Shown here piece after piece: positions 27,804 to 38,165 of a DNA stretch of 64,000 nucleotides. The position numbers were made by a program, and so were the translations under genes. Source of the DNA: Borrelia anserina Es. Lineage in GTDB: Bacteria; Spirochaetota; Spirochaetia; Borreliales; Borreliaceae. The stretch is taken from assembly GCF_001936255.1 (NCBI RefSeq), contig NZ_CP013704.1:62001-126000 (forward strand), in the 5' to 3' direction. Position 1 is the stretch's first letter; each line of letters starts with the position of its first letter. The notes beneath the pieces were generated by a model. That model was not told the origin of the DNA. It saw nothing but the letters and a program-made list of their open reading frames with translations, and searched no databases.

Positions 27804-29534
27804 TCAAAAATCCAACCTTTTAGAACGTACTAAATTCTTTAAAATCACTTCTAAATTATTAAACTTTTCTTCCTTAAAGGGAGCAAGATTCATATCCAAA
27901 ATATTTTGCCTCAGTTCATTCACAAAACCTCTTGCTTCCAGTTTATTCTCAAATTTAAAATCTGACTGTAAAATATCACAAAGTATATCAAACATATAAT
28001 TCTGACGCTCAGGACTTACAGCAGCATCAACGCTATCAAATGAATTTTGCTGCAAATAACATGAATCCAAAAGCTCAGCCTTCAAATAAATTAAAAAGTC
28101 ATCAATACTTATCCCTTCCTCACCAACAACCTTCATCATCTGATTTATCTCATTTCCCTTTGCCAAAAAAGCTCTTGCATATTCTGTCTTTCCAGATTCA
28201 ATAATTCCTCTATATTTACTCCAAGATTCAAGAGGATTAATGGCTGGAAATTTCCTAGCATCTGATCTCTCTCTTGTAAGACCATGAAACGCTCCTACAA
28301 CCTTTAAAGTTGCCTGAGTTACTGGCTCCTCAAAATTACCTCCAGCAGGACTAACTGAACCCCCAACAGTTACAGAACCAAAATTACCATTATTTAAAAT
28401 AACAATACCTGCCCTTTCATAAAAAGATGCAATAACAGATTCAAGATAAGCAGGAAATGCTTCTTCACCGGGTATTTCCTCAAGACGACCTGACATCTCT
28501 CTCATAGCCTGAGCCCATCTCGAAGTTGAATCAGCAAGCAAAAGTATATCAAGACCCATTTGTCTATAATATTCACCAATAGTAATAGCTGTATAAACTG
28601 ATGCTTCACGGGCAGCAACCGGCATAGAAGACGTATTACAAATAATGCATGTTCTCTCCATTAATGATTTGCCTGTCCTTGGATCTGTAAGCTCAGGAAA
28701 TTCCTTAAGGGTTTCTACTACTTCACCTGCTCGTTCACCACAAGCAGCAATAATTACAATGTCAACATCAGCATTACGACTTGTAACCTGCTGAAGAACT
28801 GTTTTTCCAGCACCAAAAGGCCCAGGAATACAAAATGTACCACCCTTTGCAACCGGAAAGAACGTATCTATTATTCTTGTTTGAGTTACCATAGGCTCAC
28901 TAGGTATAAGTCTTTCTTTATAACTGGTAATTGGAACTTTAACAGGCCAATGAAACGACATAGTAATGACATGCTTACCACCAACATTATCCTCAATCAC
29001 AGCAATTTTATCATCTACAGCATAACTACCACAGCTAACTATCTCCACAATTCTATAAGAATCTCTTTTATCAAATGGAATCATGATTTGATGCTTAATC
29101 GTACCTTCAACAACAAACCCAAGATAATCTCCTGCAACAACAACATCTCCAACCTTTGCAGTTGAATTAAAGATCCATTTTTTTTTCCTATCAAGTGCAC
29201 TTAAATACAAACCTCGCTCCAAAAAAAACCCACATTGAGCAGCAAGTTCTGGCAATGGATTTTGAAGACCATCATACACCTGACTTAAAAGGCCAGGACC
29301 AAGCTCTACTGTTAAAAGCTTACCTGTAAACTCAATATCATCCCCAACAGCAATTCCTTTAGTCATCTCAAACACTTGAGCATCAACCTCCCCATCCCGA
29401 ATACGAATTATTTCAGCTTTTAAACTACGCCCACCTGTTTTAATAAAAACAATTTCATTCATGGAAACCGTATCAACTACCTCAATAGTAACCAAATTTC
29501 CAATAACTCCTACTACTTTTCCTTTAGCTTCCAT
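27804..29534 (-). CDS. atpA: V-type ATPase catalytic subunit A
   Basis: 576 residues. Catalytic motifs: Walker A GPFGAGKT (238-245), GER with E267 and R268 (AACGERAGE), and LLLADSTSRWAQAMREMSGR. The non-homologous region (about 115-185) is present, distinguishing A from F-type beta. Hydrolyses or makes ATP at the A/B interface. ATG at 29534, 11 bases after the DUF2764 gene. Confidence 0.96.
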   Translation of the reverse strand: MEAKGKVVGVIGNLVTIEVVDTVSMNEIVFIKTGGRSLKAEIIRIRDGEVDAQVFEMTKGIAVGDDIEFTGKLLTVELGPGLLSQVYDGLQNPLPELAAQCGFFLERGLYLSALDRKKKWIFNSTAKVGDVVVAGDYLGFVVEGTIKHQIMIPFDKRDSYRIVEIVSCGSYAVDDKIAVIEDNVGGKHVITMSFHWPVKVPITSYKERLIPSEPMVTQTRIIDTFFPVAKGGTFCIPGPFGAGKTVLQQVTSRNADVDIVIIAACGERAGEVVETLKEFPELTDPRTGKSLMERTCIICNTSSMPVAAREASVYTAITIGEYYRQMGLDILLLADSTSRWAQAMREMSGRLEEIPGEEAFPAYLESVIASFYERAGIVILNNGNFGSVTVGGSVSPAGGNFEEPVTQATLKVVGAFHGLTRERSDARKFPAINPLESWSKYRGIIESGKTEYARAFLAKGNEINQMMKVVGEEGISIDDFLIYLKAELLDSCYLQQNSFDSVDAAVSPERQNYMFDILCDILQSDFKFENKLEARGFVNELRQNILDMNLAPFKEEKFNNLEVILKNLVRSKRLDF

Positions 29535-29545
29535 TCAAATTCCCT

Positions 29546-30091
29546 TCAAAAATTTTTAGTTATTTGCATACTTAATTCTTGACAAACATCATCAAAATTC
29601 TTCTCGCCAATCTCTTCTCTAAAGAGACTTCTTCTTGAAATTAACATTAACTTTAAAAAATAAATCACTAATTTTTCAAAGTTAAATTCATTTCCAACTT
29701 CAAGTTCTGTTAAAAACAGCCACTTTAACATATCAAGCCCTAAGTCCACCTCAAAAGGATTTTCCTTAAGACAAAGAGATTTTAAAATTCCTAAATAATA
29801 ACTAGAAAAATAAGAAGACTCCAAATACACATCTCTTGGAAACCCTAACCTCTCAGCTCTAATAACTGCCAGAGTATACCTTATCATTTCTTCAAACTCA
29901 AGAAATTGATCAATTACCTTCAAATTTCCTCTAGTCAATCTAGATTCTGATAAGCCCTTTAAAAAAAGAAAATCTTTTCTGCTTAAAACAATCTCAACAT
30001 TATCAAAAAAATCTGATATACTCCACACTTTGCCAATTTTTAAATCAAGATAAGGTAATGACGATATAACATAGTAATATGAACTTAACAT
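29546..30091 (-). CDS. DUF2764 family V-ATPase operon protein (possible subunit C equivalent)
   Basis: 181 residues, soluble and helical. The N-terminus [15 protein letters not shown] matches the opening of DUF2764 proteins, which occur in V-ATPase operons of spirochetes, chlamydiae and Bacteroidetes between atpE and atpA, exactly as here. By position and size it may replace part of subunit C, which is otherwise missing from the operon (inference). No enzyme motif is visible. Confidence 0.75.
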   Translation of the reverse strand: MLSSYYYVISSLPYLDLKIGKVWSISDFFDNVEIVLSRKDFLFLKGLSESRLTRGNLKVIDQFLEFEEMIRYTLAVIRAERLGFPRDVYLESSYFSSYYLGILKSLCLKENPFEVDLGLDMLKWLFLTELEVGNEFNFEKLVIYFLKLMLISRRSLFREEIGEKNFDDVCQELSMQITKNF

Positions 30092-30101
30092 ACCACATCT
30101 C

Positions 30102-30698
30102 CTAAACCAACTTTAAAACCTCTTTAAACCTTGGGTTTAAATATTCAAAAAGAACATCAGCAATAGTTTCTGATGTAAAATCATAATATAAATTACCGTC
30201 TCTTTGCTGAATTTTAAAACCTTTATTTATTTCTTTGAAAGGTTTAATCTCAATTGTATTACCAAGTCTATTTCCTATCTTTTTTCTTAAAACAGATAAT
30301 AAATTAGAAAAATCAGACTCATTAAGGATTATATCTATCTTATCACCCTTATTCCAAATATCTACAACCTTAATAATGATTTCTCTCAAAAAATTATCAT
30401 CATAAACCTTAGAAACAGAATCCTCCAAAGCAGTTTTAAAAAGGGATTTAATACTCTTTTCAGTACCAATAATCAAATCTCTAACTGCTTGACGAGATGC
30501 ATCAAGAGAATTTTTTTTATATTCACTAGCTTCCTTTTCAGCTTGCATTTTTAATTCCTTAGCATCACTTTCGGCCTTCAAGATAATAGACTCAGCCTCT
30601 CTTTTCGCATTAAGAATAATATCATTTGCTAATTTTTCAGCTTCCTCAAGTCCATCTTTCTTAATTTTATTTATCAAATCTTTAACTTCAAACTGCAC
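30102..30698 (-). CDS. atpE: V-type ATPase subunit E (peripheral stalk)
   Basis: 198 residues. The first about 90 residues are a strongly charged Ala/Lys/Glu coiled coil ([19 protein letters not shown]), then a mixed alpha/beta C-terminal domain that binds the A3B3 head. GTG start at 30698 with GAGGAG about seven bases upstream. First gene of the V-ATPase operon; promoter candidate at 30730-30757. Confidence 0.9.
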   Translation of the reverse strand: MQFEVKDLINKIKKDGLEEAEKLANDIILNAKREAESIILKAESDAKELKMQAEKEASEYKKNSLDASRQAVRDLIIGTEKSIKSLFKTALEDSVSKVYDDNFLREIIIKVVDIWNKGDKIDIILNESDFSNLLSVLRKKIGNRLGNTIEIKPFKEINKGFKIQQRDGNLYYDFTSETIADVLFEYLNPRFKEVLKLV

Positions 30699-30729
30699 TA
30701 GAACTCCTCAATATATAAAAAAATAACTC

Positions 30730-30757
30730 AAAATACTCATTAAATAAAGTATATCAA
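30730..30757 (-). promoter_or_regulatory. Candidate sigma-70 promoter of the V-ATPase operon
   Basis: On the minus strand TTGATA (30757-30752) and TATTTT (30735-30730) are separated by 16 bases. The predicted start would be about 25 bases before the atpE GTG. The gap between atpE and the upstream gene (94 bases) contains no better pair. Confidence 0.5.
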
Positions 30758-30792
30758 CAAATTTTTAATTACTAAAAGTCAAAATACCCAGA

Positions 30793-31188
30793 TTATATAT
30801 CACCAAAAAAACCTCCAATAATTTTGTAAACGTTAATATCATGAACTATAGAAAGGTTTCTTTCTGGAAACTTTTCTCTCAACTTTTCACTAAAAACCTC
30901 AATACCCCTTTCTATAACCCTATTATTAAATTTTATATCAACTACATCAAGAGTTATTATTTCAATGATGATTAAATATCCCCTTCCAAATTTAGAACCA
31001 TACCCAAGGGTAAAAGAAGTAGTAACACGAAAAAGTCCATCCAAAAGTCCATTGGCTGCCTTACCTCTCGATAGCCTGTTTGGATGCACTTCATAAGAAT
31101 TACCAAACTCATCTTCAAGAACACAATCAACATAAAGACAAATATTAAACAACTCATTTTCAAATTCCTCAAATCTTGATATACCCAT
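30793..31188 (-). CDS. Conserved hypothetical protein downstream of mutS2
   Basis: 131 residues, soluble. The sequence has an internal beta-rich part (FRVTTSFTLGYGSKFGRGYLIIIEIIT) and a C-terminal segment VYKIIGGFFGDI. I do not recognise a family. The ATG starts at the base directly after the mutS2 TAA, so it is almost surely translated from the murI-rsgA-mutS2 transcript. Confidence 0.7.
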   Translation of the reverse strand: MGISRFEEFENELFNICLYVDCVLEDEFGNSYEVHPNRLSRGKAANGLLDGLFRVTTSFTLGYGSKFGRGYLIIIEIITLDVVDIKFNNRVIERGIEVFSEKLREKFPERNLSIVHDINVYKIIGGFFGDI

Positions 31189-33531
31189 TTAAAATTCTAC
31201 TATTGTTTTTCCAACTCCCCCATCACTTGGATGAGCAAAATAATATTTCTTAATAAACTTTACATTTTTTAAGAATGAATGTACTCCTTTCACAAGAAGA
31301 CCCTCTCCTTTGCCATGAATGATTTCAAATCTGCAAACATTTTTCAATAAAATATTATCTATCTTCCTATTTAAAAAGTCTATAGCCTCAAACACTCTCA
31401 TTCCTCTAATATCAATAGTTAAGTTCAACTCATCATCTTGACCTTCAAAAGAAAAGCTAAAATTTTTCTTATAACCATTTTTAGAATTCTTATTATCAAA
31501 TATTTTCTCTAAATTAGAAGATGAAACTGTAATATTAAAAACACCAGTATTTACAATAAATCCTTTCTTAGTAACTCCTATTATTTCTCCTGAAGAATTT
31601 GAACCAGACACTCTAACCTTGTCACCAACTTTAAACTCAACCCCAACATTAGTAACAACCTCTTGATTAAGCAATTTAATTTTAATAGCCTTGGCAGTTA
31701 TATTATCCATAATATTAGCTATAAATTCCTTGTTCTTAACAGTACAAATACTTCCCTCTCTGACCTCTCTAACCAAATTTTCTAAAATTTTTCTTGAGCC
31801 TTTTAAAAACTCTTTTTGCTCATTTATAAGTCTCTCCTCTAAATCCCTTTCTTTTAAAATAATATTATTCCGAATATTATTAATCTCAATTTCCTTAAGT
31901 TCAATAAGATGAAGCTTATCTTTCAATTTCTCTTCAAGTAAATGTATTTCTCTCTCCTTATCTGAAAGCCTTTCCAATATTTCATTAACTTCTGTCTTAT
32001 TAGATGAATAAATCTCTTTTGCTTTAAGTAATATTTCAGGACTAATAGACGCATTATTTGCAACACTAAAAGCAAAACTTTCACCTGGAACAGAAAAGAT
32101 TAAATTATAATTAGGTTCCATTTTATCTAAATCCATCTGCATAGAAGCATTAATCACAAATTCATGAGTGTATGCAAAATATTTAAGAGCATTGTAATGA
32201 GTTGAGACAATAACAAAAGAGCCAATATTCATTAAATGCTCAAGAATAGCCACAGCCAGTGCCTGTCCTTGTTCAATATCAGTACCTGAACAAAATTCAT
32301 CAAATATTAAAAGACTATCTCTTGTTGCACACTTTAAAATATAAGCAATGTTATTCATATGACTTGAAAAAGTTGAGAGTGAATTTGCAATTGATTGATT
32401 ATCGCCAATATCAACTAAAATATTATCAAAAATCTTAAAAGTACTAGACTCATCAACTGGAATAGGAATTCCAAATTGAAGCATGGCACTCAAAAGAGCA
32501 ACTGTCTTTAAAGTTGCCGTCTTTCCACCAGCATTAGGCCCTGTAATAATTACAGCTCTATTATTTAAAGGACAAAAACTTACAGATTTTGCATTCTGTA
32601 TCAAAGGATGACGAGCATTAACAATATTAAGATTACTACCAAACTTAGGAAATATTCCTTGACTTTTTATTCCGTAAACTGCTCTGACCCTTAGAGAATC
32701 ATAATATAAAAAATTATTATAAAGAGTTTCTAAAAGAAGAATATGTTGCCGAATCTTATCTGAAAGTTCTTGCAAAATTCTTAAAACCACACGTGTCTTT
32801 TCAAAACTCAAAAAACACAATTTATCATTTTCACTTATTATCTCATCTGGTTCAACATAAAATGTTTGCCCAGAGGATGACATAGACACAATATTACACT
32901 TGATTTTATTCTTAAAACTAGATTTAAGCGCAATAGTATATTTACCTGATTTGTAATAAATAAGTGTAGAGGTTAAATATTCTGAATTTAAACCTATTAT
33001 CTGCTTAATCTTCTTCTCAATCTTCTTACTTAAATTTTTGATTTCAAAATCAATCTCATCATACTCCTTAACAACACCTAGTTTTATTTTAAGTTCATCA
33101 ACATCAATATACATGCATAAAGTTTCTAATAAATGCTCCAAACTTGAATCCACAAATAGTAATTCCCTTAAAGTTTTAACTTCACTTTGAACTTTGAACT
33201 CATTTCTATCTAAAAAAAACACTATTTTCAAAACTTCCCTTAGAAAGACAATAATATTTTTAATCTCTTCAATAGAAACTCTTGAGTTTTCCTTAATAAG
33301 TAAAGCAATAGAATCACTTATACTCTCAAGACAAGAACTTGGATATTCATCATAAACTTCAATAAGATTTTTAATCAACTGAACACAAAGACATATTCTA
33401 TTAACTTCTTCCTCGGTCTTCCATATTTGCTGCTTACTTAGAAGATTAACAGTATCTGAAATAGCTACATAAGAAGAAACTGAAGATAAAATTTGATAAA
33501 AATCAATTTTTTCCAAGTATATCTCTTGCAT
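31189..33531 (-). CDS. mutS2: MutS2 with C-terminal Smr domain
   Basis: About 780 residues from the ATG at 33531 ([11 protein letters not shown]); an ATG at 33555 would add eight residues. The MutS ATPase core has Walker [14 protein letters not shown], Walker [13 protein letters not shown] and STHYNALK. A long coiled coil follows, and the C-terminus is an Smr nuclease domain with [10 protein letters not shown] and HGKGEG. There is no mismatch-recognition domain I. MutS2 is known from anti-recombination and collided-ribosome splitting. The gene start overlaps rsgA by 29 bases. Confidence 0.94.
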   Translation of the reverse strand: MQEIYLEKIDFYQILSSVSSYVAISDTVNLLSKQQIWKTEEEVNRICLCVQLIKNLIEVYDEYPSSCLESISDSIALLIKENSRVSIEEIKNIIVFLREVLKIVFFLDRNEFKVQSEVKTLRELLFVDSSLEHLLETLCMYIDVDELKIKLGVVKEYDEIDFEIKNLSKKIEKKIKQIIGLNSEYLTSTLIYYKSGKYTIALKSSFKNKIKCNIVSMSSSGQTFYVEPDEIISENDKLCFLSFEKTRVVLRILQELSDKIRQHILLLETLYNNFLYYDSLRVRAVYGIKSQGIFPKFGSNLNIVNARHPLIQNAKSVSFCPLNNRAVIITGPNAGGKTATLKTVALLSAMLQFGIPIPVDESSTFKIFDNILVDIGDNQSIANSLSTFSSHMNNIAYILKCATRDSLLIFDEFCSGTDIEQGQALAVAILEHLMNIGSFVIVSTHYNALKYFAYTHEFVINASMQMDLDKMEPNYNLIFSVPGESFAFSVANNASISPEILLKAKEIYSSNKTEVNEILERLSDKEREIHLLEEKLKDKLHLIELKEIEINNIRNNIILKERDLEERLINEQKEFLKGSRKILENLVREVREGSICTVKNKEFIANIMDNITAKAIKIKLLNQEVVTNVGVEFKVGDKVRVSGSNSSGEIIGVTKKGFIVNTGVFNITVSSSNLEKIFDNKNSKNGYKKNFSFSFEGQDDELNLTIDIRGMRVFEAIDFLNRKIDNILLKNVCRFEIIHGKGEGLLVKGVHSFLKNVKFIKKYYFAHPSDGGVGKTIVEF

Positions 33532-34444
33532 AACTTTTATATCTCTTAAGTTCATTTACAATCTTTAAATAACTATTGTACCTAATTTCTGAAATTGTAA
33601 AGCCAATTTGACTTATTATAAAACAATTTGGTTCATTTATATGCACACAAGAATTAAATTTACATAAATCATTTAAATCTTTAAATTCCCTAAAATAACA
33701 TCTAAGTTTGAGATACTCTAAGCTTTCAATGCCAAACTCCTTTATACCAGGAGTATCAATTACCACCCCATTAGAAGAATGAAAAGCCATAGCATAAACT
33801 GTAGTATGTCTACCCCTTGCATATTTATAAGATATCTCATTTATGACCTGTGCTGCATTCAAATCTATTATATTTATAAGAGACGACTTGCCAACCCCAG
33901 ACTGCCCAATAAAAGACGCTCTTGAATTCTTAATAATTTCTCTTATTTCCTCAATACCCTGAAAAGTAATAGCAGAAGTCTTAATAACCCTATAACCTAA
34001 ATTTTCATAAATTTTAATAAAAGCATCAACTTTAGTACTTATACCCTCATCAACCTTATTTATCAAAATAATAGGAGTGATTCCCTGTTCCTCAGCAACT
34101 ATTAATACTCTATCAATAAACGAATTTTTAATCTCAGGAAGATTAGCAGAACTAACAATTAAAACATTATCGATATTTGAAACAATAACCTGCCTAAGAG
34201 AAGCCTTTTTATTATAACGCCAAAGCACATTCTTGCGTTCTAATCTCTCTTTAATATATACTTTGCATTCATCATAAATATCCCCACAAACAAAATCACC
34301 AGTAACTAAAGGACTATACTCTTTATCCTGAGTATTTAAAATCTTACCCTTAATAACTCCCTCATAAATTAAACCGGTATTAACTTCAGCAATAGAATAG
34401 ATATTATTAACACCCCATAGGACCTCAAATCTAAAATTATTCAA
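33503..34444 (-). CDS. rsgA: Ribosome small subunit-dependent GTPase RsgA
   Basis: 313 residues. Circularly permuted GTPase: G4 NKVD (129-132) precedes G1 GQSGVGKSS (180-188) and G3 DTPG (230-233). An N-terminal OB fold (about 1-75) and a C-terminal zinc finger with C261, C266, H268 and C274 ([15 protein letters not shown]) complete the family plan. It assists late 30S maturation. TTG start at 34444 overlaps the murI TGA (TTGA). Confidence 0.94.
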   Translation of the reverse strand: MNNFRFEVLWGVNNIYSIAEVNTGLIYEGVIKGKILNTQDKEYSPLVTGDFVCGDIYDECKVYIKERLERKNVLWRYNKKASLRQVIVSNIDNVLIVSSANLPEIKNSFIDRVLIVAEEQGITPIILINKVDEGISTKVDAFIKIYENLGYRVIKTSAITFQGIEEIREIIKNSRASFIGQSGVGKSSLINIIDLNAAQVINEISYKYARGRHTTVYAMAFHSSNGVVIDTPGIKEFGIESLEYLKLRCYFREFKDLNDLCKFNSCVHINEPNCFIISQIGFTISEIRYNSYLKIVNELKRYKSYARDILGKN

Positions 34445-35205
34445 TCGATTATTCCTTTAAAATGCAAATCATAGTTTTTACAAAAATTTTTATAAAAACA
34501 CAAATTTTTATCTTGTGTCAAATAAAAATAACGTGTAAAAGAAACACCATTACTCTCAATAAACTTTAATGCTTTACCAAGTTCATTGGTCACACATGCA
34601 CGATTCTCATAAACAGGAATTCCCAAAAAGCTTTCAATCATGTCTTTAATATGCAGATAATGTGTACATCCTAAAAAAATCATATCTCGATTACTAGTTT
34701 CAACTTCTAATTTTAACCATCTTAAACATCTCAGTGCATCTTCCTTAAATCTATCTCCATATTCTACAAAATTCACAAGCTCGCTTGCAGACTTTAAGAT
34801 TAAATCCCAATGACAACTTTTTTCTCTCTTAACAAATTCACTATTAATGGTAAAATCCGTTGCAATTAAAATAACCCTTTTAAATGCAAGACACTTAACT
34901 AAATTAACCGAAGGCAAAGTATATATTATAGGAAAACTAAAATTTAATTTGCCATATACACTAATAGAAGCTGTATTACAAGCAATAACAATTGCAACAA
35001 TGTTACACATTTGTTCCAATTTTGCAATTAACTCTAAAATTTCCTTTAAAAGAAAATCAGAGCTCTTCTCACCATAAGGAAAATTCTTATTATCTGCAAT
35101 ATAGACATAGTTCCTATTAAAAAGTCTTCTATTTATATACTCAAAATAAGAAAGTCCACCAATACCTGAATCAAAAATAACTATAACATCCTTTAAATTG
35201 CTCAT
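34441..35205 (-). CDS. murI: Glutamate racemase
   Basis: 254 residues. Makes D-glutamate for peptidoglycan in the cytoplasm. Catalytic pair C76 (IACNTAS) and C180 (GCTHYL), with D12-S13 in FDSGIGG and the PYGEKS loop near residue 43. I chose ATG 35205; TTG at 35208 would add one residue. First gene of a four-gene operon with rsgA, mutS2 and a hypothetical, with a good promoter at 35224-35252. Confidence 0.94.
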   Translation of the reverse strand: MSNLKDVIVIFDSGIGGLSYFEYINRRLFNRNYVYIADNKNFPYGEKSSDFLLKEILELIAKLEQMCNIVAIVIACNTASISVYGKLNFSFPIIYTLPSVNLVKCLAFKRVILIATDFTINSEFVKREKSCHWDLILKSASELVNFVEYGDRFKEDALRCLRWLKLEVETSNRDMIFLGCTHYLHIKDMIESFLGIPVYENRACVTNELGKALKFIESNGVSFTRYFYLTQDKNLCFYKNFCKNYDLHFKGIID

Positions 35206-35223
35206 CAACCTTGCTCAAATTTA

Positions 35224-35252
35224 AGTATAAAAACTAATTTATTCTCTTTCAA
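35224..35252 (-). promoter_or_regulatory. Sigma-70-type promoter of murI-rsgA-mutS2 operon
   Basis: Minus strand: TTGAAA (35252-35247), a 17-base spacer and TATACT (35229-35224), among the best matches to consensus in the window. The transcription start would be near 35217, giving a leader of about 12 bases before the murI ATG. Confidence 0.65.
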
Positions 35253-35286
35253 TTGCAATTAATAATATTCATTAATTAACAAATCT

Positions 35287-35322
35287 TAAAACCACAATAA
35301 TTTATAAAACCACAATAATTTA
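35287..35322. repeat. Perfect 18-base tandem duplication upstream of asnS
   Basis: TAAAACCACAATAATTTA occurs twice head to tail (35287-35304, 35305-35322) with no mismatch. It lies just before two overlapping TATAAT boxes (35326-35331, 35335-35340), where it would cover or define the -35 region of asnS. Likely a slippage duplication that may alter promoter strength. Confidence 0.75.
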
Positions 35323-35334
35323 AACTATAATTAG

Positions 35335-35340
35335 TATAAT
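35335..35340 (+). promoter_or_regulatory. Candidate -10 element of asnS
   Basis: TATAAT 23 bases before the asnS ATG; another TATAAT sits nine bases upstream at 35326-35331. A clear -35 is missing. The AGAGG ribosome site (35353-35357) follows. Confidence 0.45.
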
Positions 35341-35363
35341 ACCAAGTTAGATAAGAGGCAAAT

Positions 35364-36749
35364 ATGCACAAAAGTATCAAAGAAATTTTAAGTAACCCCG
35401 CAATAGATAGTACAATCACAGTAAAAGGATGGATTAGAACAAAACGCAGTAATGGTAAAATCTCGTTTGTAGAAATTAATGATGGATCAAATATTAAAGG
35501 AATCCAAGCAGTTATTGATGAAAAAGATCCTCAGTTTAAAGAAAAAGAACTGAAAAAGCTTACAACAGGTGCCAGCATATCTTTAACCGGAATTTTAATA
35601 TTAAGTCCAGCAAAAGGACAAACCTATGAAATCAAAACAACAAGTTTTAATGTAGTTGGAGAAGCAGATCAAGAAACATATCTTTTACAAAAGAAAAGGC
35701 ATACCTTTGAATTTTTAAGAGAAATTCCTCATTTAAGAATCCGTACTAACACATTTGGGGCTGTAGCCAGAATTAGAAACCAAATTTCTTATAAAGTTCA
35801 TGAATATTTCCAAAAAAATGGATTTTTATATATTCATACCCCAATTATTACATCAAACGACGGAGAGGGCGCTGGTGAAATATTCCGTGTCTCTACCCTA
35901 GATTTTAATAGCATTGTGAAAGGAAAAGAAGTTGACTTCAAAGATGATTTTTTTGGCAAACAAGCATTCCTCACAGTAACTGGACAACTCCATGGAGAAG
36001 CTTATGCAATGGCGTTATCAAAAATATATACATTCGGACCAACATTCAGAGCAGAAAATTCTAATACAACTCGCCATGCCTCAGAATTTTGGATGATTGA
36101 ACCTGAAATGGCATTCTTTACACTTGAAGATAATATCAATTTAGCAGAAGATTTCCTTAAGTACATTCTAATAGAAACTTTAAATAATTGTAGTCAAGAT
36201 ATGGAATTTTTTGATAATTTTATTGAAAAAGGTTTAATTAAAAAACTTGAAAATATAATAAACTCCAATTTTGAAGTTATTACCTATACCCAAGCTATTA
36301 AACAACTTGAGAATGCAACGAAAACATTCGAAGTAAAACCCCACTGGGGGATAGATTTACAAACAGAACATGAAAGGTACTTAACAGAAGAAATTGTAAA
36401 AAAACCTACAATCATTATTGATTATCCAAAAGCATTTAAAGCATTCTACATGAAAATGAACGAAGATAACAAAACTGTCAAAGGAATGGACATTTTAGTC
36501 CCACGTATCGGAGAAATAATCGGAGGCAGCGAAAGAGAAGATAATCTAGATAAGTTGAATAAAAGAATAAAAGAACTAAACTTAGAAGTAGAAACCCTTA
36601 ATTGGTACTTAGATTTAAGGAGATTCGGGTCAACACCTCATTCTGGCTTTGGACTTGGACTTGAAAGACTAATACAATATACAACAGGAATGAATAACAT
36701 TAGAGATGTCATTCCATTCCCAAGAACTCCTAAAACTCTTTATTTCTAA
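35364..36749 (+). CDS. asnS: Asparaginyl-tRNA synthetase
   Basis: 461 residues, class IIb synthetase. An N-terminal OB anticodon-binding domain (about 1-110, IKEILSNPAIDSTITVKGWI) is followed by the catalytic core: motif 2 FRAENSNTTRHASEFWMIE and motif 3 GFGLGLERLIQY. The AsnRS-specific context (TGQLHGEAYAMALSKIYTFGPTFRAE, shortened) separates it from AspRS. ATG with AGAGG seven bases upstream. Lagging-strand composition, with many Lys/Asn/Ile/Thr codons. Confidence 0.95.
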   Translation: MHKSIKEILSNPAIDSTITVKGWIRTKRSNGKISFVEINDGSNIKGIQAVIDEKDPQFKEKELKKLTTGASISLTGILILSPAKGQTYEIKTTSFNVVGEADQETYLLQKKRHTFEFLREIPHLRIRTNTFGAVARIRNQISYKVHEYFQKNGFLYIHTPIITSNDGEGAGEIFRVSTLDFNSIVKGKEVDFKDDFFGKQAFLTVTGQLHGEAYAMALSKIYTFGPTFRAENSNTTRHASEFWMIEPEMAFFTLEDNINLAEDFLKYILIETLNNCSQDMEFFDNFIEKGLIKKLENIINSNFEVITYTQAIKQLENATKTFEVKPHWGIDLQTEHERYLTEEIVKKPTIIIDYPKAFKAFYMKMNEDNKTVKGMDILVPRIGEIIGGSEREDNLDKLNKRIKELNLEVETLNWYLDLRRFGSTPHSGFGLGLERLIQYTTGMNNIRDVIPFPRTPKTLYF

Positions 36750-36771
36750 TAAGAACCTTTGGAGGAAAAAA

Positions 36772-37347
36772 TTGAAAATCAACATCTTATATAAAATGCT
36801 ATTAATGTTATCAACGTCCATACTATTTTCGAGTGAACAACTAGAAAATAACATAAAACAACTTTCAAATATAGAGGAAGAAATTATAGATCCAAAACCA
36901 AATCACCAATACATTAAAGAAAATCTTAAAATAACTCAATCCAATAAAATAAAATACCCATATAAAAAAGAAGATTACAATCATAAAATTGTCGAGAAAA
37001 AAGAAAGAAATCGAAGAATTGATCAAATTAATAAAAAAGATATTAAAAAACCTGAAAATAATATAGTTGAGATAAGAAAAACAAACAAAATATATTATCC
37101 CCAAGACAAAACCAATATACAAATATCACATTCAGAACAAAATGTATGGTATAATATAAAGGTTTATCCAACTCATAAAAAAGACAGATTTAAAAAAATA
37201 AAAGAACTAAATAAAATTAACATGGAAATAAAAAAAGATTTTGCTTTAATTGGTCCCATCTTAGAAGATAATTTAGGAGAAATAACAAAAGCATTACACA
37301 TCAGAGGATATAATGAATTAGAATACATAAAAATCAAGCAAAACTAA
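36772..37347 (+). CDS. Small secreted, highly charged protein of unknown function
   Basis: 191 residues from the TTG at 36772, chosen because GGAGG (36761-36765) sits six bases upstream; a reading from 36706 would run inside asnS. Signal peptide MKINILYKMLLMLSTSILFSS. The mature part is Lys/Asn/Ile rich and mostly disordered-looking, ending with a compact part (FALIGPILEDNLGEITKALHI). No family recognised. The stop overlaps the convergent phosphoribosyltransferase stop by four bases. Confidence 0.7.
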   Translation: MKINILYKMLLMLSTSILFSSEQLENNIKQLSNIEEEIIDPKPNHQYIKENLKITQSNKIKYPYKKEDYNHKIVEKKERNRRIDQINKKDIKKPENNIVEIRKTNKIYYPQDKTNIQISHSEQNVWYNIKVYPTHKKDRFKKIKELNKINMEIKKDFALIGPILEDNLGEITKALHIRGYNELEYIKIKQN

Positions 37348-37934
37348 AGTTTTTTGGACAAAAATCTCAAAATATTACTCAATTCATCATCTAAATTAAC
37401 AAAATTCAATTTATATTCGTTTTCTGATAAGCCTATTAACTCATGGTTACTATAATGTATCCAAGTATTTAGATCATCTTCACTGGAATATTTATTAACA
37501 TAATAATCGGGTTTATAATCCATAAATCCACGCTCTTTATAATCATAAACAGCAATCTTAACATTTTGACTATCTATTCCTCTCTTTAAAACTTCCTCTC
37601 GCAAATGAATAATTGTACGCCCAGTATCAAAGATATCATCAACAAACAAAACATTATCTCCTGCTCTTAAATATTTTGGATCATAAGTCCATCCATCTAT
37701 CATTATTTCTTTTTGCTTATTAGAAACATCATATGATCTTGCAACAACAGCAGCATAAAGAAGAGGTTTTTCTACCTTAACAAATTTAAAGAACTCACTA
37801 ATAATATTACCAAGATAAGCTCCTCCTCTTAAAGAAACATACATAATGTCAGGAATAAAGCCATCTTTATAAATCTTATAAGCAAGCTTAAGACCATTTA
37901 CCCTTATATCTTCATAAGAAACAAATTTTTTCAT
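37344..37934 (-). CDS. Phosphoribosyltransferase-domain protein (purine salvage type)
   Basis: 196 residues. The PRPP-binding loop is FVDDIFDTGRTI near residue 100, with an upstream SLRGGAYLG pyrophosphate loop. The layout resembles xanthine/hypoxanthine-guanine phosphoribosyltransferases (Gpt-like), but the substrate cannot be set from sequence. ATG 37934 follows GAGGTG about ten bases upstream; TTG 37937 is an alternative. Purine salvage is important in Borrelia, which cannot make purines de novo. Confidence 0.82.
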   Translation of the reverse strand: MKKFVSYEDIRVNGLKLAYKIYKDGFIPDIMYVSLRGGAYLGNIISEFFKFVKVEKPLLYAAVVARSYDVSNKQKEIMIDGWTYDPKYLRAGDNVLFVDDIFDTGRTIIHLREEVLKRGIDSQNVKIAVYDYKERGFMDYKPDYYVNKYSSEDDLNTWIHYSNHELIGLSENEYKLNFVNLDDELSNILRFLSKKL

Positions 37935-38100
37935 CAAGATAACACCTCAAAACATATAAAATTAATATCGCTACCGATATCTTAATCTTCTAAAATTAAA
38001 GAATAATTTATATTACTATCTTTAGTCCAAACTTTAATCTAATTATGTTAAGCCTTATTAAAATTTATAAATTACAAAATTATTAACTTAATAGCTAAAT

Positions 38101-38129
38101 AGGCTTAAAGATATTTACTCTTTAAGCCT
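38101..38129 (-). terminator. Candidate terminator hairpin downstream of htrA
   Basis: A perfect 10-bp inverted repeat (38101-38110 and 38120-38129, nine-base loop) lies 36 bases after the htrA stop on the minus strand. The T-run is weak (ATTTAGC), so efficiency is doubtful. The rest of the 228-base gap 37938-38165 shows only AT-rich sequence with another copy of TTAAGCCTTA near 38049. Confidence 0.45.
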
Positions 38130-38165
38130 TATACAAAAATATTATAACACAGTAAAACTTAACTC

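Noticed and set aside
36706..36771. Extension of the small secreted protein into asnS from 36706
   Set aside because: No SD there; the TTG at 36772 has a perfect GGAGG and gives a proper signal peptide.
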